NCBI GenBank assembly: GCA_964369235.1
Contig: CAYJEQ010000089.1
Location: 1 to 9,459 of the forward strand
Origin: CAYJEQ01 sp964369235
GTDB taxonomy: Bacteria > Bacillota > Clostridia > Oscillospirales > Ruminococcaceae
Reading direction: 5' to 3'
Length of the DNA: 9,459 bases
Within the stretch, counting starts at the first letter, position 1, and each line of letters begins with the position of its first letter. Positions 1-6,023 of this stretch are shown piece by piece. The translations under genes and the position numbers were made by a program. The notes under the pieces were generated by a model, which was not told the DNA's origin, made no database searches, and worked only from the letters and a program-made list of their open reading frames with translations.

Positions 1-216
1 TATCTCACTCTATTATACATTTATTACAGCTATACTGCAACAGATAATCTAAGTTGTAATTATTTATTAAAACTTCTGTAATTTTATGAGGTTTTAAGGG
101 GTTTTTTAGGGTGAGGTTACAGGGTGTAATGTGATGAAAATTAATGTTTTTTCACACAAGAAGGTCACATTTTGATTAAATAAGCTATTATATTAAGATT
201 TATACCCTATAATATA
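1..216. other. AT-rich intergenic DNA, no gene recognised
   Basis: I see no coding region of useful length, RNA gene or clear terminator here. There is one imperfect hairpin-like segment around 130-156 (TGTGA pairing with TCACA across an AT-rich middle), of no recognised class. The stretch appears to be the upstream intergenic region before the tsaE promoter. Confidence 0.5.
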
Positions 217-246
217 TTGCACTAATAGGTTGTGATATGATATACT
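217..246 (+). promoter_or_regulatory. Predicted vegetative promoter of tsaE-tsaB
   Basis: A -35 box TTGCAC (217-222) and a -10 box TATACT (241-246) are separated by 18 nt. The -10 is preceded by TGA (238-240), which fits an extended -10. Transcription would start near 253, about 35 nt before the proposed tsaE start. The assignment rests on sequence pattern alone. Confidence 0.6.
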
Positions 247-287
247 ATTTCTAAGAGACAAGGAAGTTAGCAAAGGAGGTTTTTGCC

Positions 288-734
288 ATTAAATACAGCT
301 TTAATATTAAAGATGCTGCCCAGACAATATCCCTAGGGGAACAGGTTGGGCAACTGATAAGCAAAGGTGATGTAATCGCTTATTCAGGGGGCATGGGAAT
401 GGGCAAAACCACCTTTACCCGAGGACTAGCCACAGGGCTAGGCATTAGTGATGATGTTACCAGCCCAACATTTGCTCTTATTAATGAGTACCAAGGATCT
501 GGGGTGGTATTATATCACTTTGATATGTACCGAGTGGAAACTATGGAAGATCTTTACTCTACAGGCTTTTTTGATTACCTAGATGGCAGTAGCATACTAG
601 CCATTGAGTGGAGTGAGAACATACACAGCGCTTTGCCAGAGAATACAATATATATAGACATTGCCCTGTCAGAAGATGGGGGAAGAATAATCACTATTGA
701 GGGGGATGGAAGATTTGAAAATATTAGCTGTTGA
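288..734 (+). CDS. tsaE: TsaE, t6A tRNA-modification ATPase, apparently with an ATT start codon
   Basis: TsaE is the P-loop ATPase that works with TsaB and TsaD to form N6-threonylcarbamoyladenosine at position 37 of ANN-decoding tRNAs in the cytoplasm. With the start at 288 the protein is 148 residues, close to the usual size of about 150. The Walker A loop is GGMGMGKT (residues 34-41; the family usually has GDLGAGKT). It is followed by SPTFALINEY, HFDMYRVE and a late IEW, all TsaE signatures. An ATG at 393 would start inside the Walker A loop and remove the first strand and helix. The open frame back to 255 has no ATG, GTG or TTG; a strong SD (AAAGGAGG, 272-279) sits 8 nt before ATT 288, and residues 2-33 read as normal TsaE N-terminus (LGEQVGQLISKGDVIAYSG). 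The 3' end overlaps tsaB. Function is firm; the ATT start is inference and could instead be a sequence error. Confidence 0.9.
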   Translation: MKYSFNIKDAAQTISLGEQVGQLISKGDVIAYSGGMGMGKTTFTRGLATGLGISDDVTSPTFALINEYQGSGVVLYHFDMYRVETMEDLYSTGFFDYLDGSSILAIEWSENIHSALPENTIYIDIALSEDGGRIITIEGDGRFENISC

Positions 735-1413
735 CACATCTTCAGTTGCTGCTGGTTGTGCCATTATAGAAGATGGAAAACTAGTAGGCGAATACTATCT
801 TAATACTGGATTTAACCACAGTGTTACCATTATGAATATGGTACAGTCCCTACTGGCTCAAACAAATACAAATATGTCGGACATAGATGGCTTTGGCTCG
901 GTATCGGGGCCTGGCTCCTTTACAGGGTTAAGAATAGGCCTATCAGCTGTTAAAGGTATGGCTGATGCAGTGTCGGTGCCCTGTGTAGCAGTGTCGGCAC
1001 TAGAGGGTTTAGCCTATAATCTACTGGGATTTCAGGGGTATATCTGCGCTGTTATGGACGCTAGATGTGCTCAGGTTTACACCGCTTTATTTAAAGGCGA
1101 TGGGAAGACCATCACCAGAATAAGCCCAGACGAAGCCTTATCCATAGAGGATTTAGGGAAAAGTTTAGCAGAGCTTTCTGAGGATATATATTTAGTGGGA
1201 GATGGCAATGGTATATGCTATGATCAGCTGTCTAAGGATATCCCCCTACTTAAAAAATCCCCAATGGCACTGACTTATAGCAGAGGATCATCGGTGGCAA
1301 CAGTTGCCTATAATAAGATGCTACAAGGGGAAACTATAACCAGCCATCAGCTACAGCCAGACTATCTAAGAATGCCACAGGCTGAAAGAGAGCTTAAGAA
1401 AAAACAGCAGTAA
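715..1413 (+). CDS. tsaB: TsaB, t6A tRNA-modification scaffold subunit
   Basis: TsaB is an inactive paralogue of TsaD in the ASKHA fold. It bridges TsaD and TsaE in the threonylcarbamoyl-transfer complex that makes t6A37 in tRNA. The N-terminus KILAVDTSS and the motif SGPGSFTGLRIGLS (residues 64-77) are diagnostic, and 232 residues matches the usual size of about 230. Possible starts are TTG 697, ATG 706 and TTG 715. I chose TTG 715 because it gives the family-typical MKILAVDTS and has AGGGGG (700-705) 9 nt upstream, whereas for ATG 706 the same purine run abuts the codon. The start lies inside the last codons of tsaE, so the pair is probably translationally coupled. rimI and tsaD, often next in firmicute clusters, are absent; rpiB follows after 55 nt. 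Confidence 0.92.
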   Translation: MKILAVDTSSVAAGCAIIEDGKLVGEYYLNTGFNHSVTIMNMVQSLLAQTNTNMSDIDGFGSVSGPGSFTGLRIGLSAVKGMADAVSVPCVAVSALEGLAYNLLGFQGYICAVMDARCAQVYTALFKGDGKTITRISPDEALSIEDLGKSLAELSEDIYLVGDGNGICYDQLSKDIPLLKKSPMALTYSRGSSVATVAYNKMLQGETITSHQLQPDYLRMPQAERELKKKQQ

Positions 1414-1468
1414 TATACATATAATATAAAACTAATAGATTACAGAAATAAGAAAGGAAATTAAAACC

Positions 1469-1903
1469 ATGATAGCAATAGCAAGTGACCACGGTGGATT
1501 TGACCTTAAAGAGGAGATTAAGTCCTACCTTACAGCAAAAGGATATGAAGTAAAAGACTACGGCACCCATGATAAAAGCTCCTGTGACTACCCAGATATA
1601 GCCAAGGCCCTATGTGATGGTATTAACAGTGGCCAGTGTGAGAGAGGCATACTGCTATGTGGTACAGGTATTGGAATATCCATGGCAGCAAATAAAATAC
1701 AGGGAATTAGAGCAGCCTGTTGCAGTGACTATTTTAGTGCAAAATACACTCGCTTACACAATGATGCCAATGTACTATGTATGGGTGGCAGAGTTGTAGG
1801 TGCTGGGCTAGGCTGTGAACTGGCTGAGATATTTCTAACTACTGACTTTGAAGGTGGCAGACATGGCACTCGTGTAGAGAAGCTAATGGCACTGGAGAAA
1901 TAA
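1469..1903 (+). CDS. rpiB: Ribose-5-phosphate isomerase B
   Basis: This enzyme interconverts ribose 5-phosphate and ribulose 5-phosphate in the non-oxidative pentose phosphate pathway, and so supplies ribose for PRPP. The 144-residue protein is full length for the RpiB/LacAB family. It begins MIAIASDHGGFDLK, the phosphate-binding start of the family. The catalytic cysteine is in LLCGTGIG (Cys64, equivalent to Cys66 of E. coli), the ring-opening histidine is His97 in RLHNDANVL, and the late FEGGRH segment carries the conserved Arg-His. ATG 1469 has AAAGGA at 1453-1458 with a 10-nt spacer. Its position ahead of upp and pyrKD is metabolically sensible, since both need PRPP made from ribose 5-phosphate, but co-transcription is inference. 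LacA/LacB-type isomerases are relatives; an allose-phosphate variant cannot be excluded. Confidence 0.93.
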   Translation: MIAIASDHGGFDLKEEIKSYLTAKGYEVKDYGTHDKSSCDYPDIAKALCDGINSGQCERGILLCGTGIGISMAANKIQGIRAACCSDYFSAKYTRLHNDANVLCMGGRVVGAGLGCELAEIFLTTDFEGGRHGTRVEKLMALEK

Positions 1904-1963
1904 ATCTTAATTTTATTAATAATTTTAATTTATAATAATATATATTTTTTGGAGGACGAGATT

Positions 1964-2593
1964 ATGAATAAACCTTTTATTATGGATCACCCACTAATTC
2001 AGCACAAACTGACACTACTAAGAGATAAGAACACAGGGTCTAAGGATTTTAGAGAGCTAGTAACTGAGATTTCCATGCTTATGTGTTACGAGGCTACAAG
2101 AGATCTACCCCTAAAGGATATTGAGATTGAAACCCCAATGACTACCTGTAAGACTAAGGTTATTTCTGGTAGAAAACTTGCATTTGTACCTATTCTAAGA
2201 GCAGGTATTGGCATGGTTGATGGTGTTATTAAGCTAGTGCCAGCAGCAAAGATTGGTCATATTGGCTTATACCGTGATCCGTCTACCCATGAGCCTGTAG
2301 AATACTACAGCAAACTGCCAGCAGACATTAATGATCGTGAAGTTATCGTACTAGATCCAATGCTTGCTACAGGTGGATCTGCTATTGATGCTATTACTAT
2401 GATTAAGGAAAAAGGCGCTACTTCAGTTAAATTCATGTGTATTATTGCTGCTCCAGAAGGTATGGACGCACTAATGGCAGCACATCCTGATGTTAAGGTT
2501 TACTGTGCAGCACTAGATCAGAAACTAAATGAAAGCAAATATATTATCCCAGGCCTAGGCGATGCAGGGGATAGAATTTTCGGCACTAAGTAG
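1964..2593 (+). CDS. upp: Uracil phosphoribosyltransferase
   Basis: Upp salvages uracil by condensing it with PRPP to give UMP in the cytoplasm. The protein is 209 residues, exactly the typical length. Visible motifs are ILRAGIGMVDG (residues 77-87), the PRPP-binding loop VLDPMLATGGSA (129-140) and the C-terminal uracil-binding segment YIIPGLGDAGDR (193-204). ATG 1964 is the start: GGAGG (1951-1955) lies 8 nt upstream, while the in-frame TTG at 1949 overlaps this SD and would add five spurious residues. The 60-nt gap after rpiB is extremely AT-rich. The gene lies upstream of the de novo genes pyrK and pyrD but is separated from them by a 287-nt structured gap, so the two parts may be controlled separately. 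Confidence 0.96.
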   Translation: MNKPFIMDHPLIQHKLTLLRDKNTGSKDFRELVTEISMLMCYEATRDLPLKDIEIETPMTTCKTKVISGRKLAFVPILRAGIGMVDGVIKLVPAAKIGHIGLYRDPSTHEPVEYYSKLPADINDREVIVLDPMLATGGSAIDAITMIKEKGATSVKFMCIIAAPEGMDALMAAHPDVKVYCAALDQKLNESKYIIPGLGDAGDRIFGTK

Positions 2594-2880
2594 GATAAGA
2601 CTATAGCTAAGCAGTCCTTTTAGTGATAATTGTTTTAAAATTTTTTAAGATTATCCTCTGGAAGGTCTAATAATTTAGGCTATTTACAGGGGATAATCTA
2701 GCATTAATATTTATTTTGTTATGGGATAAAAGCTATTAGAGGGCTTTACATACAAACTTAAAGCACCTAGAAAGGGAAAAGTTTGAAAAATAAATTTCAA
2801 ACAGAGAGTTTTGTGTTTTTAGCTGTAAAGCATTAGTGAAATTTACCACACAAAACATCAAGAAAGGAATGATCATAACT
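2594..2880 (+). promoter_or_regulatory. Structured upp-pyrK intergenic region, candidate regulatory leader
   Basis: There is no gene in these 287 nt. A 13-bp stem pairs 2648-2660 with 2687-2699 (one G-T wobble), and its loop can fold into a 6-bp hairpin (2665-2670 with 2675-2680, loop TAAT). Further on, 2743-2750 is the exact complement of 2824-2831, enclosing a perfect 8-bp hairpin (2781-2788 with 2795-2802). CAAAC (2798-2802) can alternatively pair with GTTTTG via the loop AGAGA, just before TGTTTTT, so two folds compete. The heptamer CAGAGAG (2802-2808) resembles the core of PyrR-binding loops (CNGNGAG), but the flanks do not match the full consensus. I found no convincing promoter. A leader role is inference. 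Confidence 0.4.
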
Positions 2881-3651
2881 ATGAAGTACATTCAGGGAAT
2901 ATATCCAGTTATACAGAAAAACGCCCTATCCAAGGGTGGGTTTGACTATACTATCCACTGTCCTGATGTGGCAGCTATTGCACAGGCTGGGCAGTTTGTC
3001 CATATTCTAGTGAATAAACACACCCTACGCCGTCCTATCTCCATCTGTGAGGTTAATAAGCAAAAAGGCACACTGAGAATGGTTTTTGAGGTAAGAGGCT
3101 CAGGCACTGAGGAGCTTTCTAAGGTTAATGTGGGGGAGAATATGGATATTCTAGCACCACTGGGCAAGGGTTTTCAGCTACTATCTTCTGATGAAAAAGC
3201 CATTGTTATCGGTGGTGGTATCGGTGTTCCACCAATGCTGGAAACAGCAAAGCACTACGGAGAAAATGCCACAGCTATTCTAGGTTTTAGAGATGCTAAG
3301 GCAGTAATTCTAGAGGAAGATTTTTCTAATATAGGGGCCAAAACTCTAATTGCCACCGACGATGGTAGCAGAGGGGTTAAGGGATTTGTTACTGATATTT
3401 TAAAGGAAGAGCTTAAAACCAACAAACCAGCTATTATCTATGCCTGTGGCCCTATGGCAATGCTTAAGGCTGTGGCAAACCTAGCTAAAGAAGCAGGTGT
3501 GCGCTGTCAGGTATCCTTAGAGGAGCGTATGGGTTGTGGAGTAGGTGCTTGTTTAGTATGTGCTTGTAAAATAGCAGTGGAAAAGGGAGAAACCTACAAA
3601 CATGTATGTAAAGACGGCCCAGTATTTGAGGCAGAGGAGGTAGTATTTTAA
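2881..3651 (+). CDS. pyrK: Dihydroorotate dehydrogenase B, electron transfer subunit PyrK
   Basis: PyrK carries FAD and a [2Fe-2S] cluster and passes electrons from PyrD to NAD+ in the class 1B dihydroorotate dehydrogenase, a step of de novo UMP synthesis. The protein is 256 residues, normal for the family. RRPIS (residues 50-54) is the FAD-binding motif of ferredoxin-reductase-like proteins, GGGIGVPPM (111-119) begins the NAD-binding half, and ACGPMAML (188-195) is its conserved end. The cluster ligands are Cys219, Cys224, Cys227 and Cys243. ATG 2881 is preferred: it gives MKYIQGIYPV, with AAAGGA at 2863-2868 and a 12-nt spacer. ATG 2869 nearly abuts that SD, and GTG 2836 adds 15 unsupported residues. 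The stop codon overlaps the pyrD start (TAATG), as expected for a translationally coupled heteromer. Confidence 0.95.
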   Translation: MKYIQGIYPVIQKNALSKGGFDYTIHCPDVAAIAQAGQFVHILVNKHTLRRPISICEVNKQKGTLRMVFEVRGSGTEELSKVNVGENMDILAPLGKGFQLLSSDEKAIVIGGGIGVPPMLETAKHYGENATAILGFRDAKAVILEEDFSNIGAKTLIATDDGSRGVKGFVTDILKEELKTNKPAIIYACGPMAMLKAVANLAKEAGVRCQVSLEERMGCGVGACLVCACKIAVEKGETYKHVCKDGPVFEAEEVVF

Positions 3652-4562
3652 TGATTAACACAGCTGTAAAAATCGCAGGGGTAGAGTTTAAAAACCCTGT
3701 TATGACTGCCTCAGGTTGCTTTGGATTTGGTAGAGAATATGAGGAATTATACCCACTGGAAACACTGGGAGGTATCTGCCTTAAAGGTATGACACTTAAT
3801 GAAAAATTAGGTAATCCACCAGCAAGAATAGCAGAAACTGCCTCAGGTATGCTAAACAGTGTAGGACTGCAAAACCCAGGTGTAGATGCTTTTCTAAAGA
3901 AGGACATGCCCTACCTAAAGGATAAGAACACAGTAATAATTGCCAATGCTGCTGGCAGTGCTATAGAGGACTACTGTGCCCTAGTGGAAAAGCTATCAGC
4001 TTCTCACATAGACATGGTGGAGCTTAATATCTCCTGTCCTAATGTTAAGGAAGGTGGAGTGGCATTTGGAGTAAGCTGTGAAGGTGCAGCTGGCATAGTA
4101 AGAGAGGTTAGAAAGGTTTGCACCAAACCTCTAATTGTAAAGCTATCCCCTAATGTTACAGACATAGCTTCCATTGCTAAGGCAGTAGAGGCAGAGGGTG
4201 CTGATGCAGTATCACTAATTAACACCCTACTAGGTATGAGAATTGATATAAACACAAGAAAGCCTATTCTACATAATAATGTGGGAGGCCTATCAGGGCC
4301 AGCTGTATTCCCAGTGGCTGTTCGCATGGTTTATCAGGTGGCAAATGCTGTTAATATCCCAGTAATCGGACTAGGTGGTATTGAGAAATGGCAGGACGCT
4401 ATAGAAATGATGATGGCTGGTGCTACAGGTATACAGGTGGGCACAGCAATGTTTTACGATCCCTATGCCCCAGTAAAAATTGTAGAGGGCATAGAGAATT
4501 TCCTAAGAGAAAATAACATCTCAGATATTAAGGATATTATCGGCACCGTAAACCCTTACTAA
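3651..4562 (+). CDS. pyrD: Dihydroorotate dehydrogenase B, catalytic subunit PyrD
   Basis: This FMN enzyme oxidises dihydroorotate to orotate and, as class 1B, works in a complex with PyrK. The 303-residue protein shows NPVMTASGCFG (residues 15-25), LKGMT (44-48), NSVGLQNPG (69-77) and NISCPNVKEGG (126-136). Cys129 is the active-site base, a cysteine as in all class 1 enzymes. FMN-phosphate contacts lie in GGLSGPA (212-218), GLGGI (240-244) and GATGIQVGTA (257-266). The cysteine base together with an adjacent pyrK argues for class 1B rather than the fumarate-linked class 1A. GAGGAGG (3633-3640 region, within the end of pyrK) lies about 10 nt before ATG 3651, which shares its A with the pyrK stop. 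No odd residues were noticed. Confidence 0.96.
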   Translation: MINTAVKIAGVEFKNPVMTASGCFGFGREYEELYPLETLGGICLKGMTLNEKLGNPPARIAETASGMLNSVGLQNPGVDAFLKKDMPYLKDKNTVIIANAAGSAIEDYCALVEKLSASHIDMVELNISCPNVKEGGVAFGVSCEGAAGIVREVRKVCTKPLIVKLSPNVTDIASIAKAVEAEGADAVSLINTLLGMRIDINTRKPILHNNVGGLSGPAVFPVAVRMVYQVANAVNIPVIGLGGIEKWQDAIEMMMAGATGIQVGTAMFYDPYAPVKIVEGIENFLRENNISDIKDIIGTVNPY

Positions 4563-4563
4563 T

Positions 4564-5238
4564 ATGATTAAAGTTAAAATAATAATAAGGGACTTTTTAA
4601 AGTCCCTTATTAAGCTAATAGTTGCAGTGGTTTTGTTTTTATGTGGGTATTATCTGGAGGTAGAGCTAGTATATGCATTTACTAGACCACTGGCTATATT
4701 TGGGCTTATGTTTGGATTATTTGACCTATCTGTAGTTTGTTATGATATAGTGACCGTCTTTCTACCTAGAGAAGTTTACCTTTACTGGAATAAGTTTAAA
4801 ATTCTTATTATGGAAGAACTAACAGGGGTGACTTTTTTACTGGCAATAGTATTTATTGCTATAAAGGCTATTAATGAACAGGATAGTATCCCAGATAACC
4901 TAATATTTCTAGTAGTTTTGGGGCTATTATTATTAGTTTTTCTAGGATATCAGCTATATACGCTAATACAGTTAATAAGGTATATTTTAAAGGCAGAAAC
5001 CACCACCCTAACAGGGACTTTAGTTAAAAAATCAGCCCATTATAGGTGGATGCTTCATGTATGTCATATAGCACAGGCAAAGTCCAGCACCCCTAGGGAG
5101 ATAACCCAGATTACACTGCCAGACAGTGGGTATCTAAAAAGAGATAAGTTAGTAATTAAGGGCAATAGATATGACTATCAGGTTATTTATTTGGGAAGTA
5201 GTATCTATCATCTGATAGATGTAATTAAGGAACGATAG
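4564..5238 (+). CDS. Four-helix membrane protein of unknown function
   Basis: I do not recognise this family. The 224-residue product has four hydrophobic segments, at about residues 15-33, 44-66, 88-102 and 112-137. A mostly polar tail (about 145-224) ends in short alternating stretches that look beta-rich (DKLVIKGNRYDYQVIYLG). The many Lys/Arg residues before the first helix suggest a cytoplasmic N-terminus. The start codon lies 1 nt after the pyrD stop and has no visible SD, so translation may depend on termination of pyrD. Codons 7-17 are embedded in a perfect 14-bp hairpin (4583-4612), which could affect initiation or read-through. There is no later methionine before residue 49, inside the second helix, so 4564 is the most reasonable start. 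That the frame is real is supported by its length and consistent hydrophobic pattern; the function is unknown. Confidence 0.72.
   Translation: MIKVKIIIRDFLKSLIKLIVAVVLFLCGYYLEVELVYAFTRPLAIFGLMFGLFDLSVVCYDIVTVFLPREVYLYWNKFKILIMEELTGVTFLLAIVFIAIKAINEQDSIPDNLIFLVVLGLLLLVFLGYQLYTLIQLIRYILKAETTTLTGTLVKKSAHYRWMLHVCHIAQAKSSTPREITQITLPDSGYLKRDKLVIKGNRYDYQVIYLGSSIYHLIDVIKER
4583..4612 (+). repeat. Perfect 14-bp inverted repeat just after pyrD
   Basis: The arm TAATAAGGGACTTT (4583-4596) is the exact complement of 4599-4612, with only TT between them. It begins 21 nt after the pyrD stop and lies within codons 7-17 of the downstream membrane-protein gene. No run of T follows, so it is not a textbook intrinsic terminator. 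It may instead be an attenuating or transcript-protecting hairpin at the 3' boundary of pyrKD. Confidence 0.8.
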
Positions 5239-5259
5239 CCCTTATAAATTTTAGGGCTA
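5236..5259 (+). repeat. Weak hairpin at the stop of the membrane-protein gene
   Basis: TAGCCCT (5236-5242), which includes the stop codon, is the exact complement of AGGGCTA (5253-5259), with a 10-nt AT-rich loop. No T-run follows, so if it terminates transcription at all it is probably inefficient. The remaining 77 nt before ruvX contain only a bulged GGTTTTAC/GTAAACC hairpin and no clear promoter. Confidence 0.4.
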
Positions 5260-5336
5260 ATGGAAGTAGAGGGGATAGGTTTTACACTTTAGTAAACCCT
5301 TCAAAACATTGTAAATCAAGTAAAGGGGTGATATTT

Positions 5337-5759
5337 ATGAAAATACTAGCTGTAGACTATGGAGATGCTAGAACAGGTTTAGCTGTTTGTGATAAGATGG
5401 AAACCCTAGCCTCCCCACTAACTGTAATAAACTGTCGCAAGATGGATATGGTAGCAGAGGAAGTGGTAAAGGCAGTAGCAGAAAATCGCTGTGAGCTTAT
5501 TGTTATTGGGCTACCTAAGAACATGGACGGCAGTGAGGGGTTTAGGGCAGACATCTGTAAGGAATTTGCCGATAAGGTTAAGGCATTAACAGAGGTGCCT
5601 ATAGTTATGTGGGACGAGCGAGGCACTACGGTAACAGCCCACAACTACCTAAATATTACCGACACCAGAGGTAAAAAGCGCAAAGCTGTAGTAGATGCAG
5701 TGGCAGCTACAATAATACTGGAAAACTACCTAAGATACCGTAAAAATAATCCACAATAA
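5337..5759 (+). CDS. ruvX: RuvX/YqgF family putative RNase H-fold nuclease
   Basis: YqgF-family proteins have an RNase H-like fold. They have been described as putative Holliday-junction resolvases and, in E. coli, linked to 5'-end maturation of pre-16S rRNA. The protein is 140 residues, the normal size. The N-terminal MKILAVDYGDARTGLAV carries the first acidic residue (Asp7). GLPKNMDG (58-65), DERGTT (93-98, Asp93 and Glu94) and VVDAVAAT (118-125, Asp120) are the other signature positions. Most relatives have DERLTT or DERLST; the glycine here is a mild variant. ATG 5337 is preferred over GTG 5328 because AAAGGGG (5322-5328) lies 8 nt upstream of the ATG. The gene ends 11 nt before a strong intrinsic terminator, so it is the last gene of its transcript. 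Confidence 0.93.
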   Translation: MKILAVDYGDARTGLAVCDKMETLASPLTVINCRKMDMVAEEVVKAVAENRCELIVIGLPKNMDGSEGFRADICKEFADKVKALTEVPIVMWDERGTTVTAHNYLNITDTRGKKRKAVVDAVAATIILENYLRYRKNNPQ

Positions 5760-5770
5760 TAGGCATATAA

Positions 5771-5808
5771 CCCCTGTATCCATATGGTACAGGGGAGTTT
5801 TTTTCTTT
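5771..5808 (+). terminator. Intrinsic terminator after ruvX
   Basis: CCCCTGTATC (5771-5780) pairs with GGTACAGGGG (5786-5795): ten pairs including one wobble, with a 5-nt loop. GAG-less spacing leads directly into a run of seven T (5798-5804), then CTTT. This is a classic rho-independent terminator and separates ruvX from the regulatory region that follows. Confidence 0.9.
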
Positions 5809-5816
5809 GTGGGTGG

Positions 5817-5850
5817 TTAACACAATATAACAGATGTTATATTGTGTTAA
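5817..5850. repeat. Perfect 15-bp palindrome upstream of a consensus promoter, operator-like
   Basis: TTAACACAATATAAC (5817-5831) is the exact complement of 5836-5850, with the 4-nt centre AGAT. Its core reads ATAACA-GA-TGTTAT. The element ends 23 nt before the -35 box at 5874. The heptamer ATAACAG recurs at 5852-5858 and, inverted, at 5894-5900 across the -10 box. Size and position fit a binding site for a dimeric regulator, though the element could equally be read as a transcript hairpin. Confidence 0.7.
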
Positions 5851-5863
5851 AATAACAGCTATC

Positions 5864-5903
5864 ATATTTTGACTTGACAAAATATCCAGTTATCTGTTAT
5901 AAT
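5864..5903 (+). promoter_or_regulatory. Full-consensus promoter with a palindrome over its -35 box
   Basis: TTGACA (5874-5879) and TATAAT (5898-5903) are both perfect vegetative boxes, 18 nt apart, predicting a transcript start near 5910. The inverted repeat ATATTTTG (5864-5871) / CAAAATAT (5878-5885) straddles the -35 box, which suggests an operator. No ORF follows for about 510 nt, so the promoter drives either a non-coding RNA or a very long leader of the radical SAM/transporter operon. Confidence 0.8.
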
Positions 5904-5909
5904 CCATAA

Positions 5910-6022
5910 GTTCAAAAAATTAAATAGGACAGTTCGTAATCCATCCTGTCCACAAACCCAGTAATAAGATACTTTTACTGTGGCTAAACAAAACTAGGAA
6001 GTTTAATTAAAGCCTGCTGAAC
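5910..6022 (+). ncRNA. Candidate structured RNA at the 5' end of the leader, class unknown
   Basis: The predicted 5' end GTTCA (5910-5914) is the complement of TGAAC (6018-6022). Just inside, AATTAAAT (5918-5925) pairs with GTTTAATT (6001-6008), with one wobble. Enclosed are two hairpins: GGACAG (5927-5932) with CTGTCC (5946-5951), and CAGTA (5959-5963) with TACTG (5976-5980), the second extendable by two C-G pairs past a bulged T. An A-rich junction with ACTAGG follows. The closed three-way shape, starting where transcription is predicted to start, suggests a riboswitch aptamer or small RNA. I cannot assign it to a known family. Pairings are seen in the sequence; the RNA role is inference. 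Confidence 0.45.
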
Positions 6023-6023
6023 A

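Noticed and set aside
1949..1963. TTG 1949 as the upp start
   Set aside because: It overlaps the SD that serves ATG 1964, and the longer form adds residues absent from the standard 209-residue protein.
3485..3907. 140-codon open frame on the - strand
   Set aside because: Antisense to pyrK and pyrD, with low-complexity composition and no SD; a shadow of strongly supported genes.
5278..5300. Bulged hairpin GGTTTTAC/GTAAACC as an attenuator of ruvX
   Set aside because: Short, bulged and AT-rich with no T-run; too weak to call.
5615..5632. Loss of function in RuvX because DERLTT reads DERGTT
   Set aside because: The acidic residues are intact and this position varies in the family; not evidence of a defect.
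5984..6000. Tail resembling the A-rich ACTAG end of a preQ1-I riboswitch (also 6351-6363)
   Set aside because: The preceding stems and loops do not have the conserved TTC-containing loop and C-rich segment of preQ1-I, and the A-rich match is too short to count.
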